Assembly: GCF_028335745.1 (NCBI RefSeq)
Contig: NZ_CP116477.1
Span: 3,782,001 to 3,846,000 of the forward strand
Direction of reading: 5' to 3'
Origin: Pectobacterium sp. A5351
GTDB lineage: Bacteria > Pseudomonadota > Gammaproteobacteria > Enterobacterales > Enterobacteriaceae
Length of the DNA stretch: 64,000 bases
Below are positions 1 to 11,394 of the stretch, piece after piece. The position numbers were made by a program, and so were the translations under genes. The notes beneath the pieces were generated by a model. The model made no database searches. It saw only the letters and a program-made list of their open reading frames with translations, and had not been told where the DNA came from. Every line of letters starts with the position of its first letter. The stretch's first letter is position 1.

Positions 1-276
<276 letters not shown>

Positions 277-392
277 TTATTTGTATGTTGTTTGTAACAA
301 AGAACCCTATGGTTCTAAAATAACGGTGTAAAAAACTTGCACGCTGAGACTCACCGATTGTACACAATCACTCAACCTATGCACTAACAAAC

Positions 393-1334
393 CTATGCCT
401 TAATGACCTGCATAACGTTGTCCAGTGCTTCAGTCGGCTTTTCGCTATCCAGCCGGTAGACATCATCCCAACCGCGTAGCCAGGTCATTTGCCGCTTCGC
501 GAGCTGACGCGTCGCACAAATACCCCGATAAACCATCTCATCGTAATCAATTTCACCGGATAAATATGACCACATCTGGCGATAACCCACGCAACGAATA
601 GAGGGCATATCCGTATGCAGGTCGTGCCGGGCAAACAATGTCCGGGCTTCTGTCTCAAACCCCGCCGCCAACATCTGGTGAAAACGCTGTTCAATTCGCT
701 GATGCAACAATTCACGCGTCGCCGGGGCGATAGCAAACTGATGAACCTGATAGGGCAGCGCGTCGCCAGACGTTTTTGTCAGTTCAGTTAAAGTGTTACC
801 TGAAACGAAAAAAACTTCCAGTGCTCGCGAGAGTCTCTGCGGATCATTTGGATGAATCCGAATTGCTGCTACCGGATCGATCTCACTGAGCTGCCGATGC
901 ATCGCTTCCCAGCCGATTTCTTGTGCCTGCTCTTCAATGCGCTGGCGCACTGCGGCATCGGCTGGCGGCAGAGGAGAAAGCCCCTCCAATAGCGCCTTGA
1001 AATACAGCATCGTCCCCCCGACTAAAAGGGGAATGCGCCCGGCGGCGGTAATGTCTGCCATCTCACGTAGCGCATCGCGGCGAAAATCGGCCGCAGAATA
1101 AGATTCCGCCGGGTCGAGAATGTCGATTAACCGATGCGGTGCCAGTGCCAGCTCTTCCGCACTCGGTTTCGCTGTCCCGATATCCATACCTTTATAGATG
1201 AGGGCGGAATCGACGCTAATCAACTCTACTGGCAAATATTCTCGTAACGCCATTGCCAGTGCCGTTTTTCCTGACGCCGTTGGCCCCATGATAAAAATGG
1301 CGGGCGGCAACGGCGCGTTTTCTACATCACTCAT
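393..1334 (-). CDS. miaA: tRNA dimethylallyltransferase MiaA
   Basis: MiaA transfers a dimethylallyl group to N6 of A37 in tRNAs reading UNN codons, the first step towards ms2i6A. The 313-aa product has the P-loop GPTASGKT near residue 17, the [17 protein letters not shown] substrate segment and the [11 protein letters not shown] region; length is normal for the family. Its ATG overlaps the end of mutL by 8 nt (ATGAGTGA), so translation is probably coupled. In E. coli miaA lies between mutL and hfq, as here. No unusual feature is seen. Confidence 0.97.
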   Translation of the reverse strand: MSDVENAPLPPAIFIMGPTASGKTALAMALREYLPVELISVDSALIYKGMDIGTAKPSAEELALAPHRLIDILDPAESYSAADFRRDALREMADITAAGRIPLLVGGTMLYFKALLEGLSPLPPADAAVRQRIEEQAQEIGWEAMHRQLSEIDPVAAIRIHPNDPQRLSRALEVFFVSGNTLTELTKTSGDALPYQVHQFAIAPATRELLHQRIEQRFHQMLAAGFETEARTLFARHDLHTDMPSIRCVGYRQMWSYLSGEIDYDEMVYRGICATRQLAKRQMTWLRGWDDVYRLDSEKPTEALDNVMQVIKA

Positions 1335-3336
1335 GCTTTAAAGCCTTGATGGCATCATCAATGTCCATCATATATAAAAGTTCAGACGGCGGCGCTTTCG
1401 CCAGTTGCGGACAAAGCCGCTCGACATCCGCCAGTAATTGTATGGCCTGAGAATGGCTCCAGCTTTCCTGCTCGCTCTGCAATCGCGTTGCCATCCACGA
1501 TGCCAATTCGCCAGGTTCCACCTGCTGTGTCTCAACCGTCTGATAGTCGGCCAGATAGCCTATCAGTTCAGAGATCAAGTTTTGTAAATTTTGTTGGCGC
1601 AATGGTAAAGGTACGGCACGCAATGTGGCACGCTGTGACTCAACAAGTACATCAATACCAAAACGCGTCAGCAAGGCGTGATGGGCAGACAAAACGTTCA
1701 GTTCAGATTTACTCAGCGTCAGGCGCTGCGGAATCAGCAACGGCTGCGCCCGCAATCCCTCTTCCGACGGCGTCAACTGCACCGCTTTCAGATAACGTTC
1801 AGCAACGGAAAGCGACAGCATCGCCAAACCCTTATGGTACTCCAACAGCGCGTAGCACGGTGGATAAACCGTCAACACTCGCCCAAAGCCGTTCGATTGG
1901 CTTTCCAGCGGCGATTCGGCCGGCGCACGTTGCTTATTATTGCTGGCTGCCGTGTCCGCGGCGTTTCGGTTTGGCGGTGCGTCATGCGATACCGTGGATG
2001 AAACAACCCTATCCGACGACATCACGTGATTCGACGGTACAGAAATACGCTCATCAGACGGCGGCGGTACATTTGCTGCGTTATCCGTCGGTTGCAGCAG
2101 CGCCTTATACAGATCGCCCTGCTTTTTCTGGTATGGGTTCTCCGGCTGATAGCCGGAATAGGCAGATTCCCGCGCCTGACCGGCATGACCCGCGCGCGGC
2201 GTTTTCCCGCCATACGATGGAGCGTTATCGGTACGTGACGGCTGAGCAAAGTGATTTTCGCCAGCGGCGGTGCGGTTTTCCTGCTGCCATTGCACGGATT
2301 TCCCGGTTTCTGGCTCCGTCATACCAAGCCCCGGCGCGGAGGCCTGTTGCAGAACGGACATCACCGCCTGATAGATAAAGTCATGCACCAGGCGAGCCTG
2401 ATGGAACCGAACCTCATGCTTGGCAGGATGCACATTCACATCAACCTGATGCGGGTCGATCTCCAGATACAGCACATAGGCGGGCTGCTGATCGTCACTA
2501 AGCTGATCTTGATAAGCCTGTCGGATGGCGTGATTGATGAGCCGATCGCGCATCATGCGCTGGTTCACGTAGCAATACTGCATATCAGGCAGCTGTTTCG
2601 CGCCAACCGGATCGGCCACCCAGCCATGAATGGTGAGATCGCCGTGTTGCCATGACACCGCCAGCGCATGTTGCAGGAAAGTCGCACCGCAGATGCTGCC
2701 CAACCGGCGTTCGTACTGGCTTTTATCCGGTGCCGCACGGTACTGCCGCATCAGCTTACCGTTATGATGCAGCGTAATGGCGACATCGAAACGCGCCAGC
2801 GCAATGCGGCGCACCACCTCATCAATATGCGTGAATTCGGTTTTTTCGGTACGCATAAATTTACGGCGGGCGGGCGTGTTATAAAACAGATCCAGTACTT
2901 CCAGCGTGGTGCCCACAGGGTGGGCCGCGGGTTTGACCGTCACCGCCATGTCACGCCCTTCGGCGTAGGCCTGCCAGGCTTCGGATTGTTCGGCGGTGCG
3001 TGATGTCAGGGTTAAGCGGGAGACAGAACTGATACTCGCCAGCGCTTCGCCGCGAAACCCCATACTGACGATCGCTTCCAGATCGTCAAGCGTCGAGATT
3101 TTGCTGGTCGCATGGCGCGCCAGCGCCAGAGTTAATTCATCCTTTCCAATGCCCGAGCCGTTGTCACGAATACGGATCAGCTTCGCACCGCCGCGCTCGA
3201 TGTCGATATCAATCCGGGTCGCCCCTGCATCCAGACTGTTTTCCACCAGCTCCTTCACGACCGAAGCCGGACGTTCAACCACTTCTCCGGCAGCAATCTG
3301 GTTAGCCAACTGCGGTGGCAACACCTGAATCGGCAT
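1327..3336 (-). CDS. mutL: DNA mismatch repair protein MutL
   Basis: MutL links mismatch recognition by MutS to MutH incision and UvrD unwinding. The 669-aa product opens with a GHKL ATPase domain: [13 protein letters not shown] near residue 28, the DNGSGI box and [11 protein letters not shown] long polar linker (about 345-480, rich in Q/N/S/P) follows, then the C-terminal dimerisation domain. It is about 54 residues longer than E. coli MutL, the extra length lying in the linker. There is no DQHA(x)2E(x)4E endonuclease motif, as expected for a species that uses MutH. The start is ATG 3336 behind AGAGGGATGAGCC. It sits between amiB and miaA. Confidence 0.96.
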   Translation of the reverse strand: MPIQVLPPQLANQIAAGEVVERPASVVKELVENSLDAGATRIDIDIERGGAKLIRIRDNGSGIGKDELTLALARHATSKISTLDDLEAIVSMGFRGEALASISSVSRLTLTSRTAEQSEAWQAYAEGRDMAVTVKPAAHPVGTTLEVLDLFYNTPARRKFMRTEKTEFTHIDEVVRRIALARFDVAITLHHNGKLMRQYRAAPDKSQYERRLGSICGATFLQHALAVSWQHGDLTIHGWVADPVGAKQLPDMQYCYVNQRMMRDRLINHAIRQAYQDQLSDDQQPAYVLYLEIDPHQVDVNVHPAKHEVRFHQARLVHDFIYQAVMSVLQQASAPGLGMTEPETGKSVQWQQENRTAAGENHFAQPSRTDNAPSYGGKTPRAGHAGQARESAYSGYQPENPYQKKQGDLYKALLQPTDNAANVPPPSDERISVPSNHVMSSDRVVSSTVSHDAPPNRNAADTAASNNKQRAPAESPLESQSNGFGRVLTVYPPCYALLEYHKGLAMLSLSVAERYLKAVQLTPSEEGLRAQPLLIPQRLTLSKSELNVLSAHHALLTRFGIDVLVESQRATLRAVPLPLRQQNLQNLISELIGYLADYQTVETQQVEPGELASWMATRLQSEQESWSHSQAIQLLADVERLCPQLAKAPPSELLYMMDIDDAIKALKHE

Positions 3337-3387
3337 GGCTCATCCCTCTTAATAACGTCAATCTATCGACATTGTCAGCATGAAGTC

Positions 3388-5073
3388 TCAGGCGGACGGA
3401 ATAATCAGCGTTTGCCCCAGTTGTACTGTGCCGGAGCGCATATTATTCGCCTGTTGGATATCCTTCATACTAACACCGTAACGGGCAGCAATCGCACTCA
3501 GGCTATCACCCTTTACGACCTTATGCTTTACCGGCGCGGCCTTTTTGAGCGCTGGCGTTGGTGCCGTCTGTTTCGCCCCTGTGGTCGGAATATTCAGGCG
3601 CTGTCCAACCCAGACGATGTCCTTGTTCAGCTTATTCACATCACGCATGGCCGCGAGGCTGACGCCATAACGCCGGGCAATGGAAGAAAGCGTTTCACCG
3701 CGTGCAACGGTATGACGCGTGCTGCCCGCACTCGCTTTTGCTCTGGTTACGCTACCGCCCGACGTTTCCGTATCATCTGCCGCCGACTGTAGTGGGCGGC
3801 TTTCCTGCTTTGGGAGAGTGTTTTTGGGAACGGATTGCATCGGATGCGTCTGGAAGTATCCCCTCAATCCCTGATAAATCGCATTAGCGAGTTTTTCCTG
3901 ATAGTCGTCACTCCCCAAGAGCCGTTCTTCTGAGACATTAGTGATAAACCCGGTTTCCACCAGCAAAGAAGGAATATCTGGCGAGCGTAACACCCCCAGA
4001 CTGGCGTGCTCAGGGCGCCGTTTATGTAACTCCCCAACACGCTGTAACTCACGCAGCACCTTAGTCGCCACGTCATACCCGACACGCTGGGAGTGACCAA
4101 ACTGTAGATCCAGCACCGCCTGACTGAGGTAAGGATCCGCGCTGCTGTTCGCCAACAGATCGCCTGCACCGCCCAACAGTTCGGACTGTTTCTCATGCTG
4201 CTCCAACCAGTTTGCCATTTCGCTATTCGCACGGCGGTTGGACAGCACCCAAACCGAAGCCCCTTTGGCATTACGGTTCGGCGCGGCGTCCGCATGAATC
4301 GACACTAACAGGTTTGCGCCCTGCTTACGCGCCACATCCGAACGCCCCATGACGGAGATAAAGTAGTCGCCGTCGCGCGTCAGCACGCCTTTAAAGGCCG
4401 GATCGCTATTCAGTAAGGCTTGTAGCTTACGGGCGATAGAAATAGTGACATTTTTCTCCCGCAATCCGTTCGTGCCAATCGCTCCAGGATCCTGCCCGCC
4501 GTGCCCCGCATCAATCGCCACAACAATCCGTTCATTACTCTGTCTGGCTGGTACTCGGGTAGATGATGAACTGCTATTCACGACGACAGTGGGCTTATTG
4601 GTAAATGGATTTTTGGCAGGTTCTACCGGCGCGCTATTTTGCTGCCGTGACGCAGGGGGCGTTGAGGCTGGTACCGTTTTCGCTTTATCGCCGGTGATGG
4701 TGAAGACAACAACGTAACCCGTCCCTTCTTTTTGCGTCACCGCCCGCGTTTTAGCCGCTTGAGTCAAATCCAGCACCAAACGCAGGCTTTGTGCATCCTG
4801 CGCATTGCTGGTGCGCACACGCTTAATCAGATTTTGCCCGCTGAAATCCAGCGGCAGCCCCTGAATAATGCCAGTCTGACGAATATCAATCACCACTCTG
4901 GCAGGATTACTCAGCGGGAAAAAAGCATAAATAGGCTGACCGCTAAAGCTCAGACGCACCGTCGCCTGACCTGAAGCATTGTCCACCTTAATGTCCGACA
5001 GATTAGCAGCCCACACCGACCCTGCCAGCAACAGCCACACACCGATGAACAGCTTAGCCATACGACTCATCAT
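3388..5073 (-). CDS. amiB: N-acetylmuramoyl-L-alanine amidase AmiB with two LysM domains
   Basis: AmiB cleaves the amide bond between MurNAc and the stem peptide during septum splitting. The 561-aa precursor has a signal peptide ending near VWA (residue 22), an AMIN domain (about 25-130), a polar linker, and an Amidase_3 catalytic domain (about 185-410) with the zinc motif [11 protein letters not shown] and the catalytic ETGFITN. Two C-terminal LysM repeats (about 455-498 and 516-559) should bind glycan. It is longer than E. coli AmiB, which has one LysM. Its ATG overlaps the tsaE stop codon, so the two are probably coupled. Activation by EnvC/FtsEX is known for the family. Confidence 0.95.
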   Translation of the reverse strand: MMSRMAKLFIGVWLLLAGSVWAANLSDIKVDNASGQATVRLSFSGQPIYAFFPLSNPARVVIDIRQTGIIQGLPLDFSGQNLIKRVRTSNAQDAQSLRLVLDLTQAAKTRAVTQKEGTGYVVVFTITGDKAKTVPASTPPASRQQNSAPVEPAKNPFTNKPTVVVNSSSSSTRVPARQSNERIVVAIDAGHGGQDPGAIGTNGLREKNVTISIARKLQALLNSDPAFKGVLTRDGDYFISVMGRSDVARKQGANLLVSIHADAAPNRNAKGASVWVLSNRRANSEMANWLEQHEKQSELLGGAGDLLANSSADPYLSQAVLDLQFGHSQRVGYDVATKVLRELQRVGELHKRRPEHASLGVLRSPDIPSLLVETGFITNVSEERLLGSDDYQEKLANAIYQGLRGYFQTHPMQSVPKNTLPKQESRPLQSAADDTETSGGSVTRAKASAGSTRHTVARGETLSSIARRYGVSLAAMRDVNKLNKDIVWVGQRLNIPTTGAKQTAPTPALKKAAPVKHKVVKGDSLSAIAARYGVSMKDIQQANNMRSGTVQLGQTLIIPSA

Positions 5074-5552
5074 GATTCTGTTGTTCCTGGCTGGAGAGAA
5101 AAACGTTGTAACATCGCGTATCCCGTTGCAGAGACAGCGAACAGTTCAGCCTGTCGGCCCTGATCCTGATAGCGCAAATGCAGTTCGATATCCGCCTCGG
5201 GCAGCACACCCGCCCCCTGCTGCGGCCATTCAATCAGGCAAATGGCATCCTGCGTCAGATAATCACGGATCCCCATAAACTCCAACTCTTCCGGGTCAGC
5301 CAGTCGATAGAGATCAAAATGGTAGACCGCCAGCGGCGATAGCGCATAAGGCTCGACCAGCGTATAAGTGGGGCTTTTGACATTGCCCTGATGACCGCGA
5401 GCCTGTAGGAACCCGCGGCTGAACGTCGTTTTTCCTGCGCCGAGGTCGCCATAAAGGTGGATAACACAAGCGCCGTCACAAGCTTGCGCCAGCGCCGTGC
5501 CTAACGAGATCGTTGCTGCCTCATCCGGCAGAAGTAAGACTATTTTTTTCAT
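5070..5552 (-). CDS. tsaE: tRNA threonylcarbamoyladenosine biosynthesis ATPase TsaE
   Basis: TsaE is the small ATPase that cycles the TsaB-TsaD complex during synthesis of t6A37 in ANN-decoding tRNAs. The 160-aa protein has the Walker A motif [13 protein letters not shown] near residue 36 and the family signatures [10 protein letters not shown] and HFDLYRL, ending with a short variable tail. The gene lies between nnr and amiB as in E. coli and overlaps the start of amiB by 4 nt. The spacer to nnr is a short tandem repeat. Confidence 0.95.
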   Translation of the reverse strand: MKKIVLLLPDEAATISLGTALAQACDGACVIHLYGDLGAGKTTFSRGFLQARGHQGNVKSPTYTLVEPYALSPLAVYHFDLYRLADPEELEFMGIRDYLTQDAICLIEWPQQGAGVLPEADIELHLRYQDQGRQAELFAVSATGYAMLQRFSLQPGTTES

Positions 5553-5573
5553 TCTATTGTTCTAACAACATAA

Positions 5574-5635
5574 GTCCTAAAAACATCGATTCTAAAAACA
5601 TCGATTCTAAAAACATCGGCTCTAAAAACATCAGC
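5574..5635. repeat. Four tandem ~15-bp repeats between nnr and tsaE
   Basis: Four successive copies of a 15-bp unit of the form TCTAAAAACATCGAT fill the spacer between nnr and tsaE. The last copy runs into the nnr stop codon (the TCA at 5631-5633 on the plus strand). Copies differ only in the last two or three bases. A copy-number change here would alter the nnr-tsaE spacing without touching either protein. Confidence 0.85.
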
Positions 5636-7151
5636 TCGGATTAACATACCGGAACAGCACAGGCAGTAAATCGGTTGCCAGCATACCCCGGGTGCCGCGT
5701 CGCGCCGCCAACCAATCGGCCGCCGCACCGTGTACGACACATCCTGCACAGGCCGCATCATACAGCGAGAGCTTTTGTGCCAGCAAACCGCCGACAATAC
5801 CTGACAGCACATCACCCATGCCACCTGTCGCCATGCCAGGGTTACCCACATCAGCAATGGCAACCTCGTCTCGCTCGCTGACGATGACCGTTCCCGCGCC
5901 TTTTAACACGACAACGCCACCATAGCGTTTTACCAATCTTGTCGCTGCAAGTAAGCGATCACTTTCAATATCAGAGACGCGACAATTCAGTAAACGCGCC
6001 GCTTCGCCGGGGTGAGGTGTCAGCACGCGATTCTGCCGCTTATGCGGATTGATTGCCAGCAGGTTAAGCGCATCCGCATCCCATAACATGGGTTTGTTAC
6101 AATTTTCTGCCAAACGCAGCGCATTTTTACCCCATTCATCCTGTCCTAAACCGGGTCCTATCACGACGACATCCGCCCATTCCAGCCCCTGCCACAGGGT
6201 ATCTGTCGTCATTTCCTGCACCATCAGCTCAAGTCGGGCCGTCAGAAACGCCGATTGATATTGTTTGTGAGTAAGTACTCGCACCAAGCCTGCGCCACTG
6301 CGTAACGCCGCATCGGCAGCCATCAATACCGCGCCACCGAAACCGGCGTTACCGCCCACCACCAGCAGTCTGCCATTATCGCCCTTATGCTGTCCGGCCG
6401 GTCGCGGAGACAGCCATTCGGCAAGGTGCGCTGCAGTCAGTCGCCGTATCGGTGCAATTTGGTCATCCAGCCATGTCTGTAAGCCTAGCGAGTGGTAATG
6501 TAATTTCCCAACCTGTTCACGCGCACGACCCGTCAGTAACCCCGGTTTAAGCGCGATAAACGTCACCGTCTGCGCGGCACAAATCGCAACGCCCGCACAA
6601 GTGCCGGTTTCGGCATGTAAGCCAGAGGGAATATCCAGTGAAACGATGGGAGCGGGATAAGCATTCGCCTGCGTCATTAACGCGGCATAGGGTGCGCGCG
6701 GTGCGGCGGAAAGCCCGGTGCCGAGCAGACCATCAACGATGAGATCGATCCCTTCCGGCCACGGTGTATCACCATCCTGCGCACTAACCTCTTGGATACG
6801 ACCACCCTGCTCCAGCCAGCGCTGGCGGGCAAGACGGGCATCATCGGGCAACGGCTTATCGCTGGCACAGGCAACAACATCCACGTCAATGCCCGCTGCC
6901 AGCGCCAAACTGGCGACCACATATCCATCGCCGCCGTTATTGCCGTTTCCAGCCAGAACCCGCCAGCGTCGAGCCGAGGGATAGCATTGACGAGCAACCT
7001 GAAATGCGGCATCTCCCGCATGCTGCATAAGCACCCACAGCGAAAGCCCTGCCTCGCGCGCCGCTCTGGCTTCTTCACGGCGAACCCACTCGGCGTAAAA
7101 CACCGAATCAGGTAACGCATCCTCTCGCTTCCGAATGTGACTCGTCATCAT
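5631..7151 (-). CDS. nnr: Bifunctional NAD(P)H-hydrate epimerase / ADP-dependent dehydratase Nnr
   Basis: This repair enzyme converts damaged NAD(P)H hydrates back to NAD(P)H. The 506-aa product fuses an N-terminal YjeF_N epimerase domain (about 20-220; motif AGNGNNGGDGYVVA, then DGLLGTGL) to a C-terminal ribokinase-like dehydratase domain (about 235-495; LTPHPGEAARLL and GNPGMATGGMGDVLSG). Length and domain order match the E. coli protein. It is the first gene of the minus-strand superoperon and is divergent from queG, with about 140 bp between starts for promoters in both directions. A second ATG one codon downstream makes the exact start uncertain by 1 aa. Confidence 0.95.
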   Translation of the reverse strand: MMTSHIRKREDALPDSVFYAEWVRREEARAAREAGLSLWVLMQHAGDAAFQVARQCYPSARRWRVLAGNGNNGGDGYVVASLALAAGIDVDVVACASDKPLPDDARLARQRWLEQGGRIQEVSAQDGDTPWPEGIDLIVDGLLGTGLSAAPRAPYAALMTQANAYPAPIVSLDIPSGLHAETGTCAGVAICAAQTVTFIALKPGLLTGRAREQVGKLHYHSLGLQTWLDDQIAPIRRLTAAHLAEWLSPRPAGQHKGDNGRLLVVGGNAGFGGAVLMAADAALRSGAGLVRVLTHKQYQSAFLTARLELMVQEMTTDTLWQGLEWADVVVIGPGLGQDEWGKNALRLAENCNKPMLWDADALNLLAINPHKRQNRVLTPHPGEAARLLNCRVSDIESDRLLAATRLVKRYGGVVVLKGAGTVIVSERDEVAIADVGNPGMATGGMGDVLSGIVGGLLAQKLSLYDAACAGCVVHGAAADWLAARRGTRGMLATDLLPVLFRYVNPS

Positions 7152-7293
7152 TTACTCTTGGTTTTCATTACAATGACTTAAAATTAGCAAGCAACCTAAA
7201 TCACCGCCAGCATTCCCGGCTTCTCAGCAAGCATCGGCTACACAGCCAAGATATGGTAACATCACCCCGTCCTGTTTATTTCTGTGGTCCATC

Positions 7294-8433
7294 ATGTCAT
7301 ACCCCTACGATCTCAATGAATTAGCGCAACACATCAAACAATGGGGACAGGAATTGGGCTTCCAGCAGGTCGGCATCTGCGACACCGATTTGTCCGCAGA
7401 AGAGCCTCGGCTTCAGGACTGGCTGGATAAGCAATACCACGGAGAAATGGACTGGATGGCACGCCACGGCATGTTGCGGGCGCGTCCACATGAGCTGCTG
7501 CCCGGTACACTGCGCGTCATCAGTGTTCGTATGAATTACCTTCCCGCCAAAGCCGCATTCGCCAGCACCTTAAAGAACCCGGAACTCGGCTACGTTAGCC
7601 GCTATGCGTTGGGCCGCGATTACCACAAGCTGTTACGCCAGCGGTTGAAAAAACTCGGCGATCGGATTCAGGAATACTGCGTTGAACTGAATTTTCGCCC
7701 CTTTGTCGATTCCGCTCCTATCATGGAACGCCCATTGGCCGCGAAAGCCGGGCTTGGTTGGGTTGGTAAACACTCACTAATTCTGAACAGAGAGGCCGGT
7801 TCCTGGTTCTTTCTCGGCGAGCTGCTGATCGATTTACCTCTGCCCGTCGATCGGCCGCAGGAAGAACAGTGCGGCCGCTGTGTCGCCTGCATGACTACCT
7901 GCCCAACTGGCGCGATTGTCGCACCTTATACCGTCGATGCCCGCCGCTGTATTTCCTATCTGACTATCGAATTGGAAGGCCCGATTCCTGAAGAATTTCG
8001 TCCGCTAATGGGAAATCGTATCTATGGCTGCGATGACTGTCAGCTGATTTGCCCGTGGAACCGGTTTTCACAGCTTACCGACGAGGCCGATTTCAGCCCG
8101 CGCGCCGCGCTGCATACGCCGGAACTGTTGGCATTATTTGGCTGGAATGAAGAGAAATTTCTGCGGATTACAGAAGGATCGCCGATCCGGCGCATCGGTC
8201 ATCTCCGCTGGCTACGCAATATTGCCGTCGCGCTGGGTAATGCGCCCTATCAGGATAGTATTGTGCTGGCACTGCAAGCCCGTCTGGGTGAAAGCGAACT
8301 GTTGGATGAACATATCCACTGGGCGATTCATCAGCAGATGGAGCGTCGCGCGTCACTGGGAATTGACGTCCAATCCACACAGAAAAAACGGCTTATTCGT
8401 GCAGTAGAGAAAGGATTACCGCGTGATGCGTGA
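7294..8433 (+). CDS. queG: Epoxyqueuosine reductase QueG
   Basis: QueG performs the last step of queuosine synthesis, reducing epoxyqueuosine in tRNA with cobalamin and two [4Fe-4S] clusters. The 379-aa product shows both cluster motifs: CGRCVACMTTCPTGAI near residue 190 and the second Cys set in CDDCQLICPWN near 247. HEAT-like C-terminal repeats follow. The start is ATG 7294, a few bases after TGTGGTCCATC. Divergence from nnr is the E. coli arrangement. In E. coli the next loci are the glyVXY tRNAs; here about 31 kb of other DNA intervenes before the paired tRNAs. Confidence 0.96.
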   Translation: MSYPYDLNELAQHIKQWGQELGFQQVGICDTDLSAEEPRLQDWLDKQYHGEMDWMARHGMLRARPHELLPGTLRVISVRMNYLPAKAAFASTLKNPELGYVSRYALGRDYHKLLRQRLKKLGDRIQEYCVELNFRPFVDSAPIMERPLAAKAGLGWVGKHSLILNREAGSWFFLGELLIDLPLPVDRPQEEQCGRCVACMTTCPTGAIVAPYTVDARRCISYLTIELEGPIPEEFRPLMGNRIYGCDDCQLICPWNRFSQLTDEADFSPRAALHTPELLALFGWNEEKFLRITEGSPIRRIGHLRWLRNIAVALGNAPYQDSIVLALQARLGESELLDEHIHWAIHQQMERRASLGIDVQSTQKKRLIRAVEKGLPRDA

Positions 8434-8866
8434 GCCGCTCAAACTATTGTCATCAGTTTGTCGCACGCGCTGTGAATAAATAAAAAAACCGTTGCCAATC
8501 AACTGTCACAAAAAGTACAAGCGATCGTTATAACGTTTTATAAGTAAAATTTATGAATAAATATCAATAAGATACTCTACAGTATTTTATCAATAACATG
8601 GCGTGATTAATAAATCACCAACAAACAGCCTGTGGATAAGTCTGTTAAGAAGAATATGATTTTTTGTATTAACTGATAAAAAATGATGTGGATTTAGGTC
8701 ACGCGAGCACTCGAAATACGATGCCGTGTAGACAGTAAAAAACGGGCAACAGCACAAAGCGGCGAGCATTATGAATTTCTTATTATCCTTTAGCAAGGGC
8801 TGAGATCTACTTTTTACGATCGAAAGGGGCGTTTTATGATCAAAAGGACAATTTTACGATCATAAG
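8434..8866. other. AT-rich spacer between convergent queG and ahpF
   Basis: This gene-free stretch is AT-rich and holds scattered short frames without protein-like composition or a good ribosome site. Near 8800-8865 three near-copies of a short ACGATCAAAAG/ACGATCATAAG motif occur. No RNA gene, mobile element or terminator for queG was recognised with confidence. It marks the left edge of the lineage-specific region. Confidence 0.5.
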
Positions 8867-8912
8867 CAAAAAGCGCAGCGACGCCTGTTTATGAGGCATC
8901 GCCGCGCGGAGC
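8867..8912 (-). terminator. Probable rho-independent terminator of ahpF
   Basis: Read on the minus strand, a GC-rich stem (GCGGCGATGCC pairing with GGCGTCGC, one G-U pair) with a loop around CTCATAAACA is followed by a T tract (GCTTTTTGC). It lies about 70 bp after the ahpF stop. Confidence 0.7.
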
Positions 8913-8980
8913 ATTAAGATCGTCTTCAAAGAATTGGGACGGTGACAGCGGCATCGCCCTCCCTTTCTCATGAATCGATG

Positions 8981-10543
8981 TTATGCGCGGGTTCGAATCA
9001 GGTAGTCAAAAGCGCTCAAGGATGCTTTTGCGCCTTCACCGGTCGCGATGATGATCTGCTTGTACGGCACCGTCGTACAGTCGCCAGCAGCAAAGACACC
9101 TTTTACACTGGTTTCGCACTTGGCATCGATCTCAATTTCACCGATGCGGTTTCTGGCTACCGTACCTTCCAGCCAGTGGGTGTTAGGCAGCAGGCCAATC
9201 TGCACGAAGATCCCTTCCAGTGCTAAATCGTGCACCGTATCGGTAAGACGATCTTTGTAGCTCAGCCCCGTCACCTTCTGTCCATCGCCTTTCACTTCTG
9301 TGGTTTGCGCATTCAGAATGATGTCAACGTTCGGCAGGCTACGCACTTTATCTTGTAATACAGAATCCGCTTTCAGTTCGGGGGCAAACTCAAGCAGCGT
9401 GACATGTTTTACCACGCCAGCCAGATCGATCGCCGCTTCCACGCCGGAGTTCCCGCCGCCAATCACCGCGACACTCTTGCCTTTGAACAGCGGCCCATCA
9501 CAGTGCGGACAGTATGTGACGCCGCGCGTACGGTACAGATCTTCGCCGGGTACATTCATATTCCGCCAGCGCGCGCCGGTCGCAATGATCACGCTACGCG
9601 CTTTCAGCGTCGCACCGGATACGGTAATCACCTGATGCGGTTTACCCGGTTCGCCGCCGGGAATTAAGGCTTCTGCGCTCTGCGCGTCGATCACGTCGAC
9701 ATCATAGTCATCGACATGGCTCTTCAGCGCGGTCGCCAGTTTGGCACCTTCCGTTTTCGGCACGGAAATGTAGTTTTCGATATCGACAGTATCCAGTACC
9801 TGGCCGCCAAAGCGTTCGCCGACCAAACCGGTACGGATGCCTTTACGCGCCGAATAGACCGCTGCTGCTGCGCCCGCCGGGCCGCTACCGATAATTAACA
9901 CATCATAGACGTCGCGCTGGTTCAGTTTCTCAACCTGTTTAGCCCCCGCGCCAGTATCAATTTTAGTCACGATCTCAGCCAGGGTCGTCCGCCCTTGACT
10001 GAAATGTTCACCGTTCAGGAAAACGGTAGGGACGCCCATCACATTACGGCTTTGGATCTCATCCTGAAACACACCGCCATCAATCGCGGTATGGGTGATA
10101 TTCGGGTTCAACACGGCCATTAAATTCAGAGCTTGCACCACATCCGGACAGTTATGGCAGGACAACGAATAATAGGTTTCAAAGTGGAACGAACCGTCAA
10201 GATGGCGGATTTGATCGAGTAATTCTTTCGCTTCTTTCGACGGATGACCGCCCACCTGCAATAACGCCAGGATCAGGGAGGTAAATTCGTGCCCCATTGG
10301 CGCACCGGCAAAACGCGGGCCACTTTGGGAAGCTGGATTGGTAATCAGGAATGAAGGCTTACGTACTGCCAGAGCATTCTTTTCAACAAAACTTACCCGT
10401 TCGGACAGCTCAGCGATCTCAGTCAGCAAGGTTCTGACTTCAGCAGATTTAGCGGAGTCATCCAGAGTCGCAATCAACTCAACAGGTTTGGTTAATTTTT
10501 CCAGATAGGCTTTCAACTGGACTTTCATCGTATTGTCGAGCAT
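8981..10543 (-). CDS. ahpF: Alkyl hydroperoxide reductase subunit F
   Basis: AhpF is the flavoprotein that passes electrons from NADH to the peroxiredoxin AhpC. The 520-aa product has an N-terminal double-thioredoxin-fold domain with the CHNC redox pair (near 129-132), an FAD site [10 protein letters not shown] near residue 219, the thioredoxin-reductase disulfide CPHC near 345, and the terminal GVFAAGDCT flavin motif. Size is normal. It follows ahpC on the same strand with about 175 bp between them, containing a hairpin that probably reduces ahpF expression relative to ahpC. Confidence 0.97.
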   Translation of the reverse strand: MLDNTMKVQLKAYLEKLTKPVELIATLDDSAKSAEVRTLLTEIAELSERVSFVEKNALAVRKPSFLITNPASQSGPRFAGAPMGHEFTSLILALLQVGGHPSKEAKELLDQIRHLDGSFHFETYYSLSCHNCPDVVQALNLMAVLNPNITHTAIDGGVFQDEIQSRNVMGVPTVFLNGEHFSQGRTTLAEIVTKIDTGAGAKQVEKLNQRDVYDVLIIGSGPAGAAAAVYSARKGIRTGLVGERFGGQVLDTVDIENYISVPKTEGAKLATALKSHVDDYDVDVIDAQSAEALIPGGEPGKPHQVITVSGATLKARSVIIATGARWRNMNVPGEDLYRTRGVTYCPHCDGPLFKGKSVAVIGGGNSGVEAAIDLAGVVKHVTLLEFAPELKADSVLQDKVRSLPNVDIILNAQTTEVKGDGQKVTGLSYKDRLTDTVHDLALEGIFVQIGLLPNTHWLEGTVARNRIGEIEIDAKCETSVKGVFAAGDCTTVPYKQIIIATGEGAKASLSAFDYLIRTRA

Positions 10544-10564
10544 CGGTCGTCCTTAATTAGGCAA

Positions 10565-10618
10565 GTGGGTACAAAGACCAAAAGTGGTACAAAGACCAAG
10601 TGGTACAAAAACAAAGTC
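10565..10618. repeat. Three imperfect tandem repeats upstream of ahpF
   Basis: The motif GTGGTACAAAGACCAA occurs three times with slight variation (the last reads GTGGTACAAAAACAAAG), about 20 bp upstream of the ahpF start. It lies between the ahpC-ahpF hairpins and ahpF. Confidence 0.75.
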
Positions 10619-10625
10619 GTAGAGA

Positions 10626-10678
10626 GAGCTGGCCCAAAAAACCGGGCCAGAAAAATCGGGTGCAACGCACCCGACAAA
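10626..10678 (-). terminator. Double hairpin between ahpC and ahpF (partial terminator)
   Basis: On the minus strand the stem CGGGTGC-GTT-GCACCCG is followed directly by ATTTTT. A second stem, CTGGCCC...GGGCCAG with a T-rich loop, follows. The first has the shape of an intrinsic terminator. Located after ahpC, it probably lets only part of the transcripts continue into ahpF. Confidence 0.7.
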
Positions 10679-10720
10679 AACAGCCATGTTTTCTATCGCG
10701 ATGTTTTCCGAGGTGTTAGC

Positions 10721-11284
10721 TTAGATTTTGCCAACCAGATCCAGAGACGGAGCCAGCGTAGCTTCGCCTTCTTTCCATTTGGCCGGGCACACTTCGCCTG
10801 GGTGAGAAGCCACATACTGAGCCGCTTTCACTTTACGCAGCAGGTCAGAGGCATCGCGGCCAATACCTTCGGCCGTGATTTCTACCGCCTGGATGGTGCC
10901 CTGTGGGTCAACGATGAACGTACCGCGATCGGCCAGGCCTTCTGCTTCGCGCATGTTTTCAAAGTTACGCGTCAGTTGGCCCGTTGGGTCACCGATCATG
11001 GTGTATTTGATTTTGCCAATCGTTTCAGAGCTGCTATGCCACGCTTTGTGCGTGAAGTGGGTGTCGGTGGAAACAGAGTAGATTTCCACGCCACGCTGTT
11101 GGAATTCGTCGTAATAGTCAGCGACATCACCCAGTTCGGTCGGGCAAACAAACGTAAAGTCGGCCGGATAGAAGAAGAACACGCTCCATTTCCCTTCGAT
11201 GTTCTTCTCCGTCACTTCGATGAATTGACCGTCTTTGAAAGCCATGTTTTTGAATGGTTTAACTTGGGTATTGATTACTGACAT
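10721..11284 (-). CDS. ahpC: Alkyl hydroperoxide reductase subunit C (peroxiredoxin)
   Basis: AhpC is the 2-Cys peroxiredoxin that reduces hydrogen peroxide and organic peroxides and is recycled by AhpF. The 187-aa protein starts [11 protein letters not shown] and carries the peroxidatic cysteine in FVCPTEL (near 47) and the resolving cysteine in GEVCPAKW (near 166). I chose the ATG at 11284 over the GTG one codon upstream because GAGG sits 8 nt before it and the family begins this way. In enterobacteria it is induced through OxyR; the roughly 100-bp upstream region is where such a site would lie, but I could not pin one down. Confidence 0.97.
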   Translation of the reverse strand: MSVINTQVKPFKNMAFKDGQFIEVTEKNIEGKWSVFFFYPADFTFVCPTELGDVADYYDEFQQRGVEIYSVSTDTHFTHKAWHSSSETIGKIKYTMIGDPTGQLTRNFENMREAEGLADRGTFIVDPQGTIQAVEITAEGIGRDASDLLRKVKAAQYVASHPGEVCPAKWKEGEATLAPSLDLVGKI

Positions 11285-11394
11285 CACTTTATCCTCATGT
11301 GTTTTCGTATGTGGCTAAAGTACAGAAACGTGATCGTTATCACCAATCCGTTGTCTTTATCGAATCAATAAGTAATACCTAACGTAGGGTGGAA

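Noticed and set aside
5574..5635. Possible CRISPR array
   Set aside because: Repeats are only 15 bp and directly adjoining, with no spacers.
8590..8796. 68-codon frame between queG and ahpF
   Set aside because: No ribosome site and random-looking composition.
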